The notes under the pieces are model-generated. The model was not told the DNA's origin, searched no databases, and worked only from the letters and a program-made list of their open reading frames with translations. This document shows positions 36,145-45,379 of a stretch of DNA of 64,000 nt, piece by piece. How positions within the stretch are numbered: position 1 is the first letter of the stretch; every line of letters starts with the position of its first letter. This stretch comes from AV69 sp963742315 (GTDB taxonomy: Bacteria; Verrucomicrobiota; Verrucomicrobiia; Chthoniobacterales; UBA10450): the NCBI GenBank assembly GCA_963742315.1, contig CAVULE010000010.1:247838-311837 (forward strand), in the 5' to 3' direction. Both the position numbers and the translations under genes were made by a program.

Positions 36145-37055
36145 AAAGCACGGACTACCAACAGCCCGCCGCTGACGCTGCAACGGCGCAAATCGCGGCG
36201 CACGGACGATTGTCCGATTTCTCGCAGTTGATCAAAACGCGTCTGACGTTTTTGGTCCTGGTTACGACCGGGGTCGGTTTTTATGTCGGGACACGTGGTC
36301 CGGTCGATCTTGTGCGTTTATTCAATGTCCTGGTGGGTGCTGCCCTGGCCGCTGCCGGCGCGTCCGCGCTAAATCAATGGTGGGAGCGCGATCTCGATGC
36401 CTTAATGTCGCGGACTCGAATGCGCCCGGTCCCATCCGGCAGAATGCGGGCGGGCAGCGCTTTGATTTTGGGTTGTTTTATGGCGCTTATCGGGATCGTT
36501 TATCTCGCCCTAACCACAAATTTTCTGGCAACCCTTCTCACCGCTCTCACCGTCGTCATTTACATCCTTGCTTACACTCCGCTGAAGCGCGTTACCACGA
36601 CCAACACGTTGGTCGGTGCGATTCCAGGCGCGCTTCCACCTCTGATCGGGTGGGCGGCAGCTCGCGACTCGCTCGATTTCGGAGCCTGGACTTTGTTCGC
36701 GATCGTCTTCGTCTGGCAAATCCCGCACTTCTTCGCCATCGCCTGGCTCTGTCGTCGCGATTACGCGCAGGCCGGATTTCGCATGCTCTCCAGCGACGAT
36801 GAAACTGGAGTTCGCAGTGCCAGTCAGGCCGTTCTTTTTTGCATGCTCCTTCTATTGATCGCAGGAACTCCGGCGTTTATCGGGATGACGAATTCGGTCT
36901 ATCTGTTGGCGGAAATTATTCTGGGAGGACTTTTCACCGCGGTCGCGCTGCGTTTTCATCGCACTGGGAACGCCGGCAGCGCGCGACTCCTTTTTTTGTC
37001 CTCAATAATTTATCTGCCGCTTTTGTTTGCCGTATTAATGTTAACCAAATTATGA
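36141..37055 (+). CDS. ctaB: Protohaem IX farnesyltransferase CtaB (haem O synthase)
   Basis: Adds the farnesyl tail to haem b, giving haem O for CtaA. 304 aa UbiA-family membrane protein. The prenyl-diphosphate/Mg motif is visible in NQWWERDLDALMSRT (N-x6-D-x-D) with RMRPVPSGR after it; the second Asp motif is in CRRDYAQAGFRML. Nine helices. It overlaps both neighbours by ATGA. Confidence 0.95.
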   Translation: MKSTDYQQPAADAATAQIAAHGRLSDFSQLIKTRLTFLVLVTTGVGFYVGTRGPVDLVRLFNVLVGAALAAAGASALNQWWERDLDALMSRTRMRPVPSGRMRAGSALILGCFMALIGIVYLALTTNFLATLLTALTVVIYILAYTPLKRVTTTNTLVGAIPGALPPLIGWAAARDSLDFGAWTLFAIVFVWQIPHFFAIAWLCRRDYAQAGFRMLSSDDETGVRSASQAVLFCMLLLLIAGTPAFIGMTNSVYLLAEIILGGLFTAVALRFHRTGNAGSARLLFLSSIIYLPLLFAVLMLTKL

Positions 37056-37705
37056 CAGCCACTGTTGTTTCATCGAATCCTTCCACCCCGCGCAAGTCGC
37101 GGGCCGCGACCCTGGCGCTCATTCTTTTTCCGGTCGTGATCGGCGCCTCGATGTTGTGGTTGCGTCATGTTGAAGTGCAACGTTTGGCAAGTCGCCAAAT
37201 CCAGGACTATGGCTCGATCCCGCCATTTCAGCTGATCAATCAGGACGGCCAGACGTTCGGCAGTTCCAATCTCGCTGGCAAAATCTGGATCGCAGATTTC
37301 ATTTACTCCACCTGCCCCGGGCCGTGCCCAATGATCAGCAGTCGAATGAGTGAGATGCAAAAACCGCTCGAGAAAACCGACGTGCATTTTGTTTCCTTCA
37401 CCGTTGACCCGGAAAAAGACACGCCCGCACAGTTGCGCGAGTACGCCGGCCGCCTGAAGGCCCAGCCCGGTCGCTGGGATTTTCTCACTGGCCCGAAATC
37501 AGAAATCTACAAATTGTCGCAGGAAGGATTCAAACTCGCGGCGGTTGATCGCAGCAGTAGCAACGCCGAGCCGCTACACAGCACGCGCATGATTTTGGTC
37601 GATCGCCGTGGACAAATCCGTGGTTATTATGATGCCACCACGGCCGACGCCATTACCAAGTTACTAGCGGATACAAATCATCTCCTCAAAGAACAACCGC
37701 GGTAG
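37052..37705 (+). CDS. sco: SCO1/SenC-type copper chaperone
   Basis: Thioredoxin-fold protein that helps load CuA in subunit II. An N-terminal membrane anchor (AATLALILFPVVIGASMLWL) is followed by the Cys pair in STCPGPCP (CxxxC), the FVSFTVDPEKDTP motif and the conserved histidine in PLHSTRM. ATG at 37052 overlaps the ctaB stop. 217 aa. Ends the oxidase assembly operon. Confidence 0.93.
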   Translation: MTATVVSSNPSTPRKSRAATLALILFPVVIGASMLWLRHVEVQRLASRQIQDYGSIPPFQLINQDGQTFGSSNLAGKIWIADFIYSTCPGPCPMISSRMSEMQKPLEKTDVHFVSFTVDPEKDTPAQLREYAGRLKAQPGRWDFLTGPKSEIYKLSQEGFKLAAVDRSSSNAEPLHSTRMILVDRRGQIRGYYDATTADAITKLLADTNHLLKEQPR

Positions 37706-37727
37706 ATTCAACGTCTCCAGTTGAATC
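37705..37727. terminator. Hairpin directly after the sco stop
   Basis: GATTCAAC / GTTGAATC form a perfect 8-bp stem with a 7-base loop, starting at the last base of the stop codon. No T run follows, so it may be only a 3' end hairpin and not a classical terminator. Confidence 0.35.
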
Positions 37728-37734
37728 GCGCCAA

Positions 37735-37830
37735 GGTGGATCGGCCGCTCCGTGGGCGACGCCAAATGAATGCGGCGGTTTCGCCGCCGATTGTTGTAGC
37801 ATCGAGCAAGGGACTGCTCGATCCACCTAC
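37735..37830. repeat. Family F repeat overlapping the rmlA stop
   Basis: GGTGGATC ... GATCCACC outer arms, GCGGCGGTTTCGCCGC and ATCGAGCAAGGGACTGCTCGAT inner hairpins. Its right end includes the rmlA stop codon. Near-identical inverted partner at 38772-38863, so rmlA sits between two copies. Confidence 0.75.
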
Positions 37831-38696
37831 CCTTCGTCCGCGACCCGTTGCAAATACTCGCGATATTCCCCTTTGGGCAATCGATCGATTAACACCATCA
37901 GTTTCCGCGCGTCGATGAATCCCATCCGCAGCGCAATTTCCTCGAGACACGCAATCTTCATTCCCTGGCGATGCTCGATTGTCGCGATGTAATTGCTTGC
38001 CTCGAGCAGGCTCGTCGGTGTTCCGGTGTCAAGCCAGGCAATGCCACGCCCGAGTTGTTTCACGCGCAGTTCGCCCCGTTTGAGATATTGCAAATTTAAG
38101 TCCGTGATTTCGATCTCGCCGCGCGCCGAAGGTTTCAGTTCCCGACAAAATTCCACCACTCGATCGTCGTAAATGTAGAGTCCGGGCACGGCGAATTGGC
38201 TCCGCGGATGCTTCGGTTTTTCCTCGAGGCTGATCGCCGTGCCGTCGCTATCGAATTCAACTACGCCATAACGCTGTGGATCGCTCACTTGATAGCCGAA
38301 AATGCAAGCCCCTTGTGTCAGCGCCAGCGCTTCACGGTAGAAATCAAGTTTACCGTAAAAAATGTTGTCGCCCAAAATCAGGGACGCCCCGGTGTCACCG
38401 ACAAATTTTGCGCCGATCAAAAACGCTTGCGCGATTCCTTCCGGTTTCGGCTGTTCCGCGTATTTCAGTTCAATTCCAAAGCGCGAGCCGTTACCCAAAA
38501 ATTCACGCAGCATCGGCAGATCTTTTGGCGTGGAAATGATCAAGATTTCCCGCAACCCTCCGAGCATGAGGGTGGCAAGGGGATAACAAATCATCGGCTT
38601 GTCGTAAACCGGGAGGAGTTGTTTGCAGACGATTGTGGTTAGCGGGAACAAGCGGGTGCCGGCGCCGCCCGCGAGCAGGATCGCTTTTTTTGTCAT
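37827..38696 (-). CDS. rmlA: Glucose-1-phosphate thymidylyltransferase RmlA
   Basis: Makes dTDP-glucose from glucose-1-phosphate and dTTP, the first step to dTDP-rhamnose. The nucleotide-binding start KAILLAGGAGTRLFPLT, KQLLPVYDKPMICYPL, LGDNIFYG and WLDTGTPTSLLEA are all typical. The ATG at 38696 gives MTKKAILLAGG; a GTG two codons earlier is possible. About 289 aa, usual length. The other rml genes are not here; the neighbour is a glycosyltransferase. Confidence 0.95.
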   Translation of the reverse strand: MTKKAILLAGGAGTRLFPLTTIVCKQLLPVYDKPMICYPLATLMLGGLREILIISTPKDLPMLREFLGNGSRFGIELKYAEQPKPEGIAQAFLIGAKFVGDTGASLILGDNIFYGKLDFYREALALTQGACIFGYQVSDPQRYGVVEFDSDGTAISLEEKPKHPRSQFAVPGLYIYDDRVVEFCRELKPSARGEIEITDLNLQYLKRGELRVKQLGRGIAWLDTGTPTSLLEASNYIATIEHRQGMKIACLEEIALRMGFIDARKLMVLIDRLPKGEYREYLQRVADEG

Positions 38697-38771
38697 CGGC
38701 ACATTCCTGACAGAATTCAGCGCGCGGTCAAACCGAACGGAGGCATTCGCATTCTGGTTCGCCGCTTCGGG

Positions 38772-38863
38772 GTGGATCGAGCAGTCCCTTGCTCGATGCT
38801 AAAGCAAGGCGGCGAAAGCCGCATTATTCAACTAGCATCGCCCGACGGAGCGGCCGATCCACC
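38772..38863. repeat. Family F repeat
   Basis: Same parts as 37735-37830 in the opposite orientation: GGTGGATCGAGCAGTCCC, GGCGGCGAAAGCCGC, CGACGGAGCGGCCGATCCACC. It separates rmlA from the glycosyltransferase gene. Confidence 0.75.
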
Positions 38864-38876
38864 TTGCCCGCGTTCG

Positions 38877-40094
38877 TCATTCGGGACACCCTTCGGTAAT
38901 CTGCTCGAAGCGCTCCAGCAACGGCTCGATTGTTTTCTCGATCGTGAATTTTTGCTCGATCCGTAAACGGCCGGCGCGGCCGAAATCGCCGCGCAAATTT
39001 TCATCGCGCGCGAACTGCTCCATCGCGTCGGCTAATGCCCGCGCGTCGCGCGGTGGAACGAGCAAACCGCTTTCCCCATTCGCCACCAGCTCTGGAATTC
39101 CGGCGACAGTCGTGGAAACAACCGGTTTCCCAGTCGCCATCGCTTCCGCGATAACCGTGGGGAAAACATCGCTCGCGCCGCGCTCGTCGGGCGCAGAAGC
39201 CAGGACAAAAACATCGCAATCGCGCAACGCCGCCCGCACGTAATTTTGCGATTGCTCGCCGGCAAAATGAATTCGTTCGCGCAAATTCTGCCGGCTTGCG
39301 CGCTCCTCCAGTTCCTCGCGCAGAGCGCCGTCGCCAATAATTTCGCAATCGAAATTTATTCCTCGTTTTTGCAATTCCGCGCAGGCATCGATCAGAATAT
39401 CGAAACCCTTGAAAGGGACCAGTCGTCCCACGCTGAGAAATCGAATTGCGGCCGCGGAGCGTTGATCGGTCTCCGGTTTGGGAAAGCGGCTGAGATCAAT
39501 TCCGTTGTAAACGCGAAAAATCTTGCTGCGCGATTCCGGACAACGCGCCGCGAGCAAATCACGGCTAAAATCGGTTTCGGCGCCGACAAATTCTGCGCTG
39601 GCGCAGAGTTCGCGCAGCAGTTCGTCATTGCCGAGATCGCTCATGAAATCCTGACCATGCCCCGTCATGCTGAAAGGAATTCCGCTGACTGCTTTCACGA
39701 ACATGGCGGTGTGCGCGGCGCGATTAGCGAAATGGACATGAAAATGGCGCACCCGTGCAGCCTCGAAAAGCTCGACAAAAAAAAGCGCGTTCCGCGCACG
39801 CAACGCCGCCTTGTATTCGGCGCCGTATTTTTTTTCATGTTGCGCGACCAGCGCGCTCGGCCAGCGACCGGCACGTTTCGCTTTTCGGGCCAGCGCGTCA
39901 AGCTCGCGTGATGGCGGCGCATAACGAATTGGCGCGCGCAGTTTTTTCAGATATTCATGGCGCAACGCTGTCTTGGGCGGATAAAGCGAGGCGAGGATAA
40001 TTTCGTGTTCACGCCGCTCCAGCTCGAGCATTTCCGCATCGCAAAACGTTTGCGACAGGACCGGGTAACGCGAATAAAGATAACCAAGTCGCAT
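38877..40094 (-). CDS. Glycosyltransferase family 4
   Basis: 405 aa GT-B fold glycosyltransferase. The N-terminal half starts MRLGYLYSRYPVLSQTFCD; the C-terminal half has FLSVGRLVPFKGFDILI for nucleotide-sugar binding and the E-x7-E motif in PTVIAEAMATGKPVV, followed by GIPELVANGESGLLVPP. It transfers a sugar from a nucleotide donor in polysaccharide or glycan synthesis; donor and acceptor are unknown. It could be co-transcribed with rmlA, but a repeat lies between them. Confidence 0.9.
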   Translation of the reverse strand: MRLGYLYSRYPVLSQTFCDAEMLELERREHEIILASLYPPKTALRHEYLKKLRAPIRYAPPSRELDALARKAKRAGRWPSALVAQHEKKYGAEYKAALRARNALFFVELFEAARVRHFHVHFANRAAHTAMFVKAVSGIPFSMTGHGQDFMSDLGNDELLRELCASAEFVGAETDFSRDLLAARCPESRSKIFRVYNGIDLSRFPKPETDQRSAAAIRFLSVGRLVPFKGFDILIDACAELQKRGINFDCEIIGDGALREELEERASRQNLRERIHFAGEQSQNYVRAALRDCDVFVLASAPDERGASDVFPTVIAEAMATGKPVVSTTVAGIPELVANGESGLLVPPRDARALADAMEQFARDENLRGDFGRAGRLRIEQKFTIEKTIEPLLERFEQITEGCPE

Positions 40095-40170
40095 TCTGGA
40101 AAAAGTGAATCGTGACTACTGAACGGTGGACGGCCATCCACTGTTCACTGATCACGACCTGGATCAACTC

Positions 40171-40245
40171 CCTGTGGTGGCACGCGTGTCGCGTGCAATT
40201 CTTTCCGGCCTGGCTCGGTGCAGCCGACACGGCTGCCGCTACAGG
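40171..40245. repeat. Family D repeat
   Basis: CCTGT...ACAGG ends, GGCACGCGTGTCGCGTGC and GCAGCCGACACGGCTGC hairpins. It lies between two leftward genes. Confidence 0.75.
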
Positions 40246-40275
40246 GAGAAAATTAGACGCGGCTACACGCTGAAA

Positions 40276-40593
40276 TCAAGAGAAGCGCACGTCTTTGCCC
40301 GGATCCATCTCAAAATCGAGCACCAGGGCATCGGATGTGTTTGGTTTAATGATCTCGGCATCAAATTTTACGAAGATCGAGTCCTCGCGAAAAAGCGCAT
40401 ATTTATCCATCGATTCAAAATCGAGCGCGATGAAAAAAGGCCAGGGCATGTGCGAATCGATGCGCTTGCCGCATTTGATGCTGAGTACCTCCGGGATTTT
40501 GAGCAATTGCATCCGTGCGTTCATCATCATCTCCTCCACCCGTGCAGGGGTGACCTCGGGTCTGAGTTTATAAAGGACAATGTGATGAACCAT
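40276..40593 (-). CDS. Dabb-domain (stress-responsive A/B barrel) protein
   Basis: 105 aa ferredoxin-like dimeric barrel. MVHHIVLYKLRPEVT at the start and the internal CGKRID and FFIALDFESMDKYALF stretches are typical of Dabb proteins, whose biochemical role is mostly unknown. The ATG at 40593 is the family start. It lies downstream of nuoA on the same strand with a gap of about 110 bases that shows no feature. Confidence 0.88.
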   Translation of the reverse strand: MVHHIVLYKLRPEVTPARVEEMMMNARMQLLKIPEVLSIKCGKRIDSHMPWPFFIALDFESMDKYALFREDSIFVKFDAEIIKPNTSDALVLDFEMDPGKDVRFS

Positions 40594-40705
40594 GAGAGCT
40601 AAACGTATTAGGCGGTCTGATCGAGACGTGCAAGAACGAATCGGATGGGATTTTCAGCGGCAAAAAAACCAAGGGCGAATGGCGAGAGTCCGGGCCCGGC
40701 CACCG

Positions 40706-41077
40706 TCAGCTTTTCCAATCAAGGACGCCTTTTCGCAGCGCGTAAATGTATCCGAGCATGAGAATGGAAACGAAACTGAGCATGCTCCAGAAAATGACCG
40801 GGTGCCCATGGATCATGTCGCGATAAACCACCGCCCACGGGTACATGAATACGATTTCGAGGTCGAACAGAATGAAGAGCATCGCGATCAGGTAAAACTT
40901 TACGCTGAATCGCGGCTGCGGTTCGCCGACCGGTACCATCCCGCATTCATAAGGCGAATCTTTGATCCGATTGCGGCGGCCGGCCTTACCCAGAAGCACG
41001 CTGACGATCAAAGCCGAGCCGGCGAAACCGACCGCGACGACGATCTGCAACAGGACCGGAAGATAATCTCGCAGCAT
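40706..41077 (-). CDS. nuoA: NADH-quinone oxidoreductase subunit A
   Basis: Three-helix membrane subunit of respiratory complex I. 123 aa with the conserved loop SPYECGMVPVG, then FSVKFYLIAMLFILFDLEIVFMYPW. The ATG at 41077 has GAGG six bases upstream and is preferred over the TTG at 41101. The gene normally heads a nuoA-N operon; here a Dabb gene and a glycosyltransferase follow instead, so the other complex I genes lie elsewhere. Confidence 0.93.
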   Translation of the reverse strand: MLRDYLPVLLQIVVAVGFAGSALIVSVLLGKAGRRNRIKDSPYECGMVPVGEPQPRFSVKFYLIAMLFILFDLEIVFMYPWAVVYRDMIHGHPVIFWSMLSFVSILMLGYIYALRKGVLDWKS

Positions 41078-41101
41078 GCTGGCCTCGCTGCGCCCCAACA
41101 A

Positions 41102-41419
41102 TTACCTGACCGCGGTTGCGGGAATGTGGCCGTTTTGCGGCGCGATCGCGCTGGCTAGTGCGGAAGGCAAACCTTTGTACTTCTTGCCATTCTTTTTGAC
41201 GGCGCCACGTGCAACCAGATTTTGCAATTTTTCGTAAGCGCGCAGACGCAGCATTTCCTCGCCACCGCTGGCGGCGTTGCGGGCGCGTAAATTCTCGTGC
41301 ACGATGTCGAAGAGTTGCTTGAACTCAAACGACGCCCGGCGCGAAAGCACTGCGACGAGTTCCTCGGTCACGAGATCAGGAACTCGGCGTGAAAATGCGT
41401 TTTTCTTAAGTATAGCCAT
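41102..41419 (-). CDS. Conserved small protein of unknown function upstream of nuoA
   Basis: 105 aa, basic, helical. MAILKKNAFSRRVPDLVTEE starts it, with a Leu/Arg-rich centre and GAVKKNGKKYKGLPSALAS near the end, which resembles a small winged-helix or nucleic-acid-binding protein (weak guess). No export signal. It precedes nuoA by 24 bases, on the same strand, so the two are probably co-transcribed. Confidence 0.6.
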   Translation of the reverse strand: MAILKKNAFSRRVPDLVTEELVAVLSRRASFEFKQLFDIVHENLRARNAASGGEEMLRLRAYEKLQNLVARGAVKKNGKKYKGLPSALASAIAPQNGHIPATAVR

Positions 41420-41537
41420 AGAACCGGCAATCTAACACAAACCGGGGAAAACGCAGCACATTTCTGACGGTTAGATGAGGAAAAACCCTATGTTATTCCC
41501 ATAATTTCCAGAACGTTATCACGGATATCCCCTCGGC

Positions 41538-43304
41538 CTAGGGAGTTGGCGAGGGCTGAGCTATTGCTGGCGAAGGCGTCGGCGACGCGGGGGCTGCCAG
41601 AAACGGCGAAGGGCCCTTCTGCTGATGCTGAAAGATCATCACTCCAGCGTAAGCCGCTCCCGCCGCAATCGCTGCCTGTCCGACGGTAATAGTGCCTACC
41701 GATTCCGAGCGATATCCGCCATCCACATACGATTGCGATGCCACGACCGGACTCAGATGTTTCGTAATAACTTCTGTTGGAGGCAACTTGTTCGGATCTA
41801 GCCGCTTCGAAAGGCTCGGGACAAACACCGCACTCATTTGCAAAATTGGCCGCAGTGTCGTGTCCAATCGCGAGTAGAGCGTTGCCAGGTCGATATAAGC
41901 GAACATTTGTTGCGGCTCGGGAACGAGCTTGCTGGCGGCGCGAAAATTGTCGCTCCCACTAAGTCCATTCCCGGCCGGGGCTTGGGTGACGATGCGATCG
42001 ACGCTTACGGCATCAAGCCCTAAAACCAGAAGACGATCGGAAACGGCAGCGGTCGGATTTACTGCTGTCAGTACTCCGGTGGTCGGCGCGGTGTAATATT
42101 CCGCATTGTTTCGCGACGATTTTTGCCATCCGCTCGACGATGCTATCGCGCCAGCAATTCTCCGGGCGCGCCCACCATCGCGCACGGCCACAGTAAGGAT
42201 GGCATTCGGCAGCTTCCCGCTCGCCGGCCACGCGACCATTAGCGAAATTTCGTCGCCAAATGCCGCTTTCCAATCTTCCTTCGTCACGCCGGCCGAAGAA
42301 AGCGCATTGCTGATCAGTTGCAGCGGCGCTGCCATCGGGCCGGCCCCAGCGGGTTCTAGGGCCCATTCAAATTGCTGCTGCATATTCACGATGAACGCGC
42401 TGTAGAGAAGTGTGTCGGCGGATGCCAGCGCGAGAGTCGTGCGCGCGAGCTTGTTCTCGGCCACTCTCGGCATCGCCGCGAAACCGATGCCGCGGATTTT
42501 GCCGCCCTCAAAAACCGTCGCATGTGAGAAACTCTGGATGCGCTCAATCATGGTCTGCTGATCAGGCGGCAACGACCGGCCGCTTTGCGCGCGCAACGTC
42601 GCCAGTTTTTGCGCCAGCTGTTTTGGTTGCAGATAAAACATCCACGCGTAATCCGTCGGCATCTGTTTCATCGCGGCGCGGAAATTGGCGTCGGAGTCGA
42701 GCGCCGGCGTTTTCGTTCGGCCGTCTACTCGGTCAAGCAGTGCCTTCAAATCTTCCACCGTTGATGCCGCGAAACACTGATGTCCAGCGATGGTCGAGGC
42801 GAAGGTGTACTGGCCGCTGCTAAAGATATCGATGTGATGTTTCTCGTAATCGGCTGAGCTGCGTTGCGTGCCGGGGGTCTTGGTCGCCAACTGCGATTTC
42901 CAGCGTTCGATCACGCTTTCCGCCTCTTTCTCGGTGCAGCGGAATTCGAAGCCGCCTACCACGCGGAGAGAATCGAAATTGTTCGTCGCAAGAAAAGCAT
43001 TCCGCATTCGCAGGGAGGCCAAATCGCGCCAGGCCTCTTTCACGGGGCCTTTTTCCGGCAACTGCGATTTCGGTTTCTGCAAAAAGTCCTGCACTGCGGG
43101 CTCGCGATACAATTGGTAAAGATCGGTGCGATGCCAGGCGTCCCGATTTTTCTCGGCGTCCGGTATGTGGATGAAGACGGCGGTATCGGCTGGGAGCAGG
43201 TTCGCAATTGTGCTCGGCACTGCCGCGGGATGCCGTCGGACAATGTAATAGGCCGTTAACGCGGCGATCGCGCCAAGCAGGATAACCAACAGAAATCGCT
43301 TCAT
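41538..43304 (-). CDS. Membrane-anchored DUF3352-like protein
   Basis: 588 aa with an uncleaved N-terminal signal anchor (RFLLVILLGAIAALTAYYIV), followed by a periplasmic or extracellular domain starting LLPADTAVFIHIPD. That pattern, with repeated AFLATNNFDSLRVVGGF- and LLVLGLDAVSVDRI-type segments, resembles DUF3352 proteins found in Planctomycetes and Verrucomicrobia. The end is Pro/Ser/Thr-rich after a short Ala-rich helix. Function unknown. Single gene, no operon partner. Confidence 0.7.
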   Translation of the reverse strand: MKRFLLVILLGAIAALTAYYIVRRHPAAVPSTIANLLPADTAVFIHIPDAEKNRDAWHRTDLYQLYREPAVQDFLQKPKSQLPEKGPVKEAWRDLASLRMRNAFLATNNFDSLRVVGGFEFRCTEKEAESVIERWKSQLATKTPGTQRSSADYEKHHIDIFSSGQYTFASTIAGHQCFAASTVEDLKALLDRVDGRTKTPALDSDANFRAAMKQMPTDYAWMFYLQPKQLAQKLATLRAQSGRSLPPDQQTMIERIQSFSHATVFEGGKIRGIGFAAMPRVAENKLARTTLALASADTLLYSAFIVNMQQQFEWALEPAGAGPMAAPLQLISNALSSAGVTKEDWKAAFGDEISLMVAWPASGKLPNAILTVAVRDGGRARRIAGAIASSSGWQKSSRNNAEYYTAPTTGVLTAVNPTAAVSDRLLVLGLDAVSVDRIVTQAPAGNGLSGSDNFRAASKLVPEPQQMFAYIDLATLYSRLDTTLRPILQMSAVFVPSLSKRLDPNKLPPTEVITKHLSPVVASQSYVDGGYRSESVGTITVGQAAIAAGAAYAGVMIFQHQQKGPSPFLAAPASPTPSPAIAQPSPTP

Positions 43305-43378
43305 GGCCGGAACTCTAGCCGGGCCGGCACGCTTGCGAAAGCTTTCGGAGTCGCTGGCCGCGGTAAGAGTAGCGCAAT

Positions 43379-43444
43379 GGAGGGATGAGCGCCGTCTCGT
43401 CCCAAATCTTTTTTAGATGGGGACGACACAGAGGTCGTCCCTCC
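43379..43444. repeat. Family H palindromic repeat
   Basis: GGAGGGATGAGCGCCGTCTCGTCCC is mirrored by GGGGACGACACAGAGGTCGTCCCTCC, with TCTTTTTTAGA between. It lies in the gap upstream of the DUF3352-like gene and downstream of xerD. A partial copy is at 45224-45250. Confidence 0.65.
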
Positions 43445-43457
43445 AGCTTGTCTCAGT

Positions 43458-44348
43458 TCACGCGCGCGGATGAAATTTCCGATGGACCGCTTTTAGTCGT
43501 TGCTGATCAACGTGCGTGTAAACCTGGGTCGTCGAGATGTCGGCGTGGCCGAGCATCTCCTGGATGATGCGCAAATCAGCGCCATTGCCGAGCAAATGCG
43601 TGGCAAAACTGTGTCGTAAAAGATGCGGGTAAATATTCGCTTCCAAGCCGGATTTTCTGGCGTGTTTTTTCACAATCTGCCAGACGCGCACCGTCGTCAT
43701 TTTGGTTCCGCGGGCAGAAAGGAAAATTTCGTTGCCGGTGCGGCGGCCCACCAGTTTTGGTCGCTCGCCTGAGAGGTAGGCTGCCACCGCCTCGCACGCT
43801 TTGCGCCCGACCGGCACCAGGCGCGTTTTATTGCCCTTGCCGATCACCCGCAGAATCCGGTCTTCGGCATTGAAGTTCTCCAGCCGCGCGTTCGCCAATT
43901 CGGAAATGCGGAGGCCGCTGGCATAGAGCAGTTCGACCATGGCGCGATCGCGCAAACCAAATCGGACAGTTGTATCGATCGCTTCGAGGAGTTGTTCGAC
44001 TTGAATTTCGTTCAACGTCTCCGGCAGATAGCGCTCGATTCGCGGAAGGGAAAGCGTCTCGGTTGGATCTCGTCGCACTAATTTCTTACCCAGCAGAAAA
44101 CGAAAAAAAATCTTGAGCGCGACCACAATTAGCTTGATCGAAGCCGCCGCCAGCCCGGCTCGTTTGCGGTCCCCCAGATACTCAGTGATGTGGTCGATGG
44201 TGACCACGCGGACGCTTTCCAGGGAGTGCCGGCGAAGGCACCATTGCGCAAATTCCGCCAGCGAACGGCGGGTGGACACCTGATAATTCTCGGAGAGACC
44301 GCGCTCTACCGCGAGGTAGCGGATAAAGGCATCTATCTCCTCTTCCAC
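43458..44348 (-). CDS. xerD: Tyrosine recombinase XerD/XerC
   Basis: Resolves chromosome dimers at dif sites together with a partner recombinase. 296 aa with an N-terminal SAM-like core-binding domain and the catalytic set R147 (SGLRISEL), K171 (GKGNKTRLV), H242 and R245 (HLLRHSFATHLL), H268 (LGHADIS) and Y277 (VYTHV). Length and ending fit chromosomal XerD rather than an integron or phage integrase. Divergent from the UVR-motif gene. Confidence 0.93.
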   Translation of the reverse strand: MEEEIDAFIRYLAVERGLSENYQVSTRRSLAEFAQWCLRRHSLESVRVVTIDHITEYLGDRKRAGLAAASIKLIVVALKIFFRFLLGKKLVRRDPTETLSLPRIERYLPETLNEIQVEQLLEAIDTTVRFGLRDRAMVELLYASGLRISELANARLENFNAEDRILRVIGKGNKTRLVPVGRKACEAVAAYLSGERPKLVGRRTGNEIFLSARGTKMTTVRVWQIVKKHARKSGLEANIYPHLLRHSFATHLLGNGADLRIIQEMLGHADISTTQVYTHVDQQRLKAVHRKFHPRA

Positions 44349-44435
44349 ATCCGAATTTCAGATTAAAGGACTTACAACGCAATTCATTCGTCACCGTTGA
44401 CAAGATGACATCGCGTGATCGATCATTTATATGTC

Positions 44436-45197
44436 ATGAGTTTGGATCTCAACACCGTTCTGAAAGACTGGCCGCACGAACCGGGCATGATCAAAGTCCG
44501 GAAAGTGACCGGCCTCGATGGCCGCGACAAATTACAACTGCGCATCGATCTCGGCGTGCTGCAAATGGAGATGACGGGCCGTCCCGACGGCCTGCGCCCG
44601 CACGGTTGCGACTCGTTGCTTAGCTATCACCAGAATCGCGCCCAGCTGGCGGAAGCTTCGGGGAATGATTATGAGCTCAGCCCTGAGGACTGCTCGGAGC
44701 TGCAACAGGAGGGAATTCAATATTATCACCGCTACGTCAGTCTGTTTCAGCTCAGCGACTACGCCGGTGTTATCCGCGATACCCAGCGTAATCTCGATCT
44801 CTTCAGCTTTGTCGATGAACATTCGCAGCGCGAGGAAATCATTTGGAATTTTCAGCAATTCCGCCCCTACGTGCTGATGATGAACACACGGGCGAAAGCT
44901 TCGCTCTTGCTCCATGAAGGAAAATTTGCCGACGCCATGCGCGAAATTGAGCGGGGGCGCGACATCATCATAGAGTTTTTCCAGAAATCGAATTTCCCTG
45001 AGCTTGCGACCAAAAGCAGCGAGGTCGCGTTTCTGGAGGAATGGCTCGAGGAAGTGAGCTCGAAACGGCCGCTCAGCAAACTCGAGATCATGCAGCGCGA
45101 GATGGAAAGCGCGATCGCGAAGGAGCTTTACGAGCGGGCCGCCGAATTGCGCGACGCGATCAAGCAATTCAAAGCGAGCGGGCAAACGGTTAAGTAA
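44436..45197 (+). CDS. UVR-motif protein of unknown function
   Basis: 253 aa from the ATG at 44436; an in-frame GTG at 44415 would add seven residues. The N-terminal half begins LDLNTVLKDWPHEPGMIKVRKV and includes LGVLQMEMTGRPDG; the middle is helical (TPR-like: YHRYVSLFQLSDYAGVIRDTQ); the C-terminus is a clear UvrB/UvrC interaction motif (MESAIAKELYERAAELRDAI). UVR motifs mediate protein contacts in excision repair and in stress adaptors. The full family is common in Verrucomicrobia and Planctomycetes but unstudied as far as I know. Confidence 0.75.
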   Translation: MSLDLNTVLKDWPHEPGMIKVRKVTGLDGRDKLQLRIDLGVLQMEMTGRPDGLRPHGCDSLLSYHQNRAQLAEASGNDYELSPEDCSELQQEGIQYYHRYVSLFQLSDYAGVIRDTQRNLDLFSFVDEHSQREEIIWNFQQFRPYVLMMNTRAKASLLLHEGKFADAMREIERGRDIIIEFFQKSNFPELATKSSEVAFLEEWLEEVSSKRPLSKLEIMQREMESAIAKELYERAAELRDAIKQFKASGQTVK

Positions 45198-45223
45198 ACG
45201 CTGGCGCGTTTGGTGTTCGAATG

Positions 45224-45320
45224 GAGGGACGAGCTCTGTCTCGTCTTCTTCTCTGTAGTGGCACGCGTGTCGCGTGCATTTTTGTACGGTTTGTTGCAGC
45301 CGACACGGCTGCCTCTACAG
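45224..45320. repeat. Partial family H plus full family D repeat
   Basis: GGAGGGACGAGCTCTGTCTCGTC (half of family H) abuts a family D copy (45253-45320: CTGTAG, GGCACGCGTGTCGCGTGC, GCAGCCGACACGGCTGC, CTACAG). Fills the gap before the sulfite-oxidase-like gene. Confidence 0.7.
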
Positions 45321-45379
45321 GGGCGCATTTCGGTAGAAAGTCCGCGCAATCCGCGTATTCCGCGGTTAAAATTCTAATC

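Noticed and set aside
43458..44348. Integron or phage integrase marking a genomic island
   Set aside because: Length and motifs fit chromosomal XerD, and no attachment site, tRNA or phage gene is nearby.
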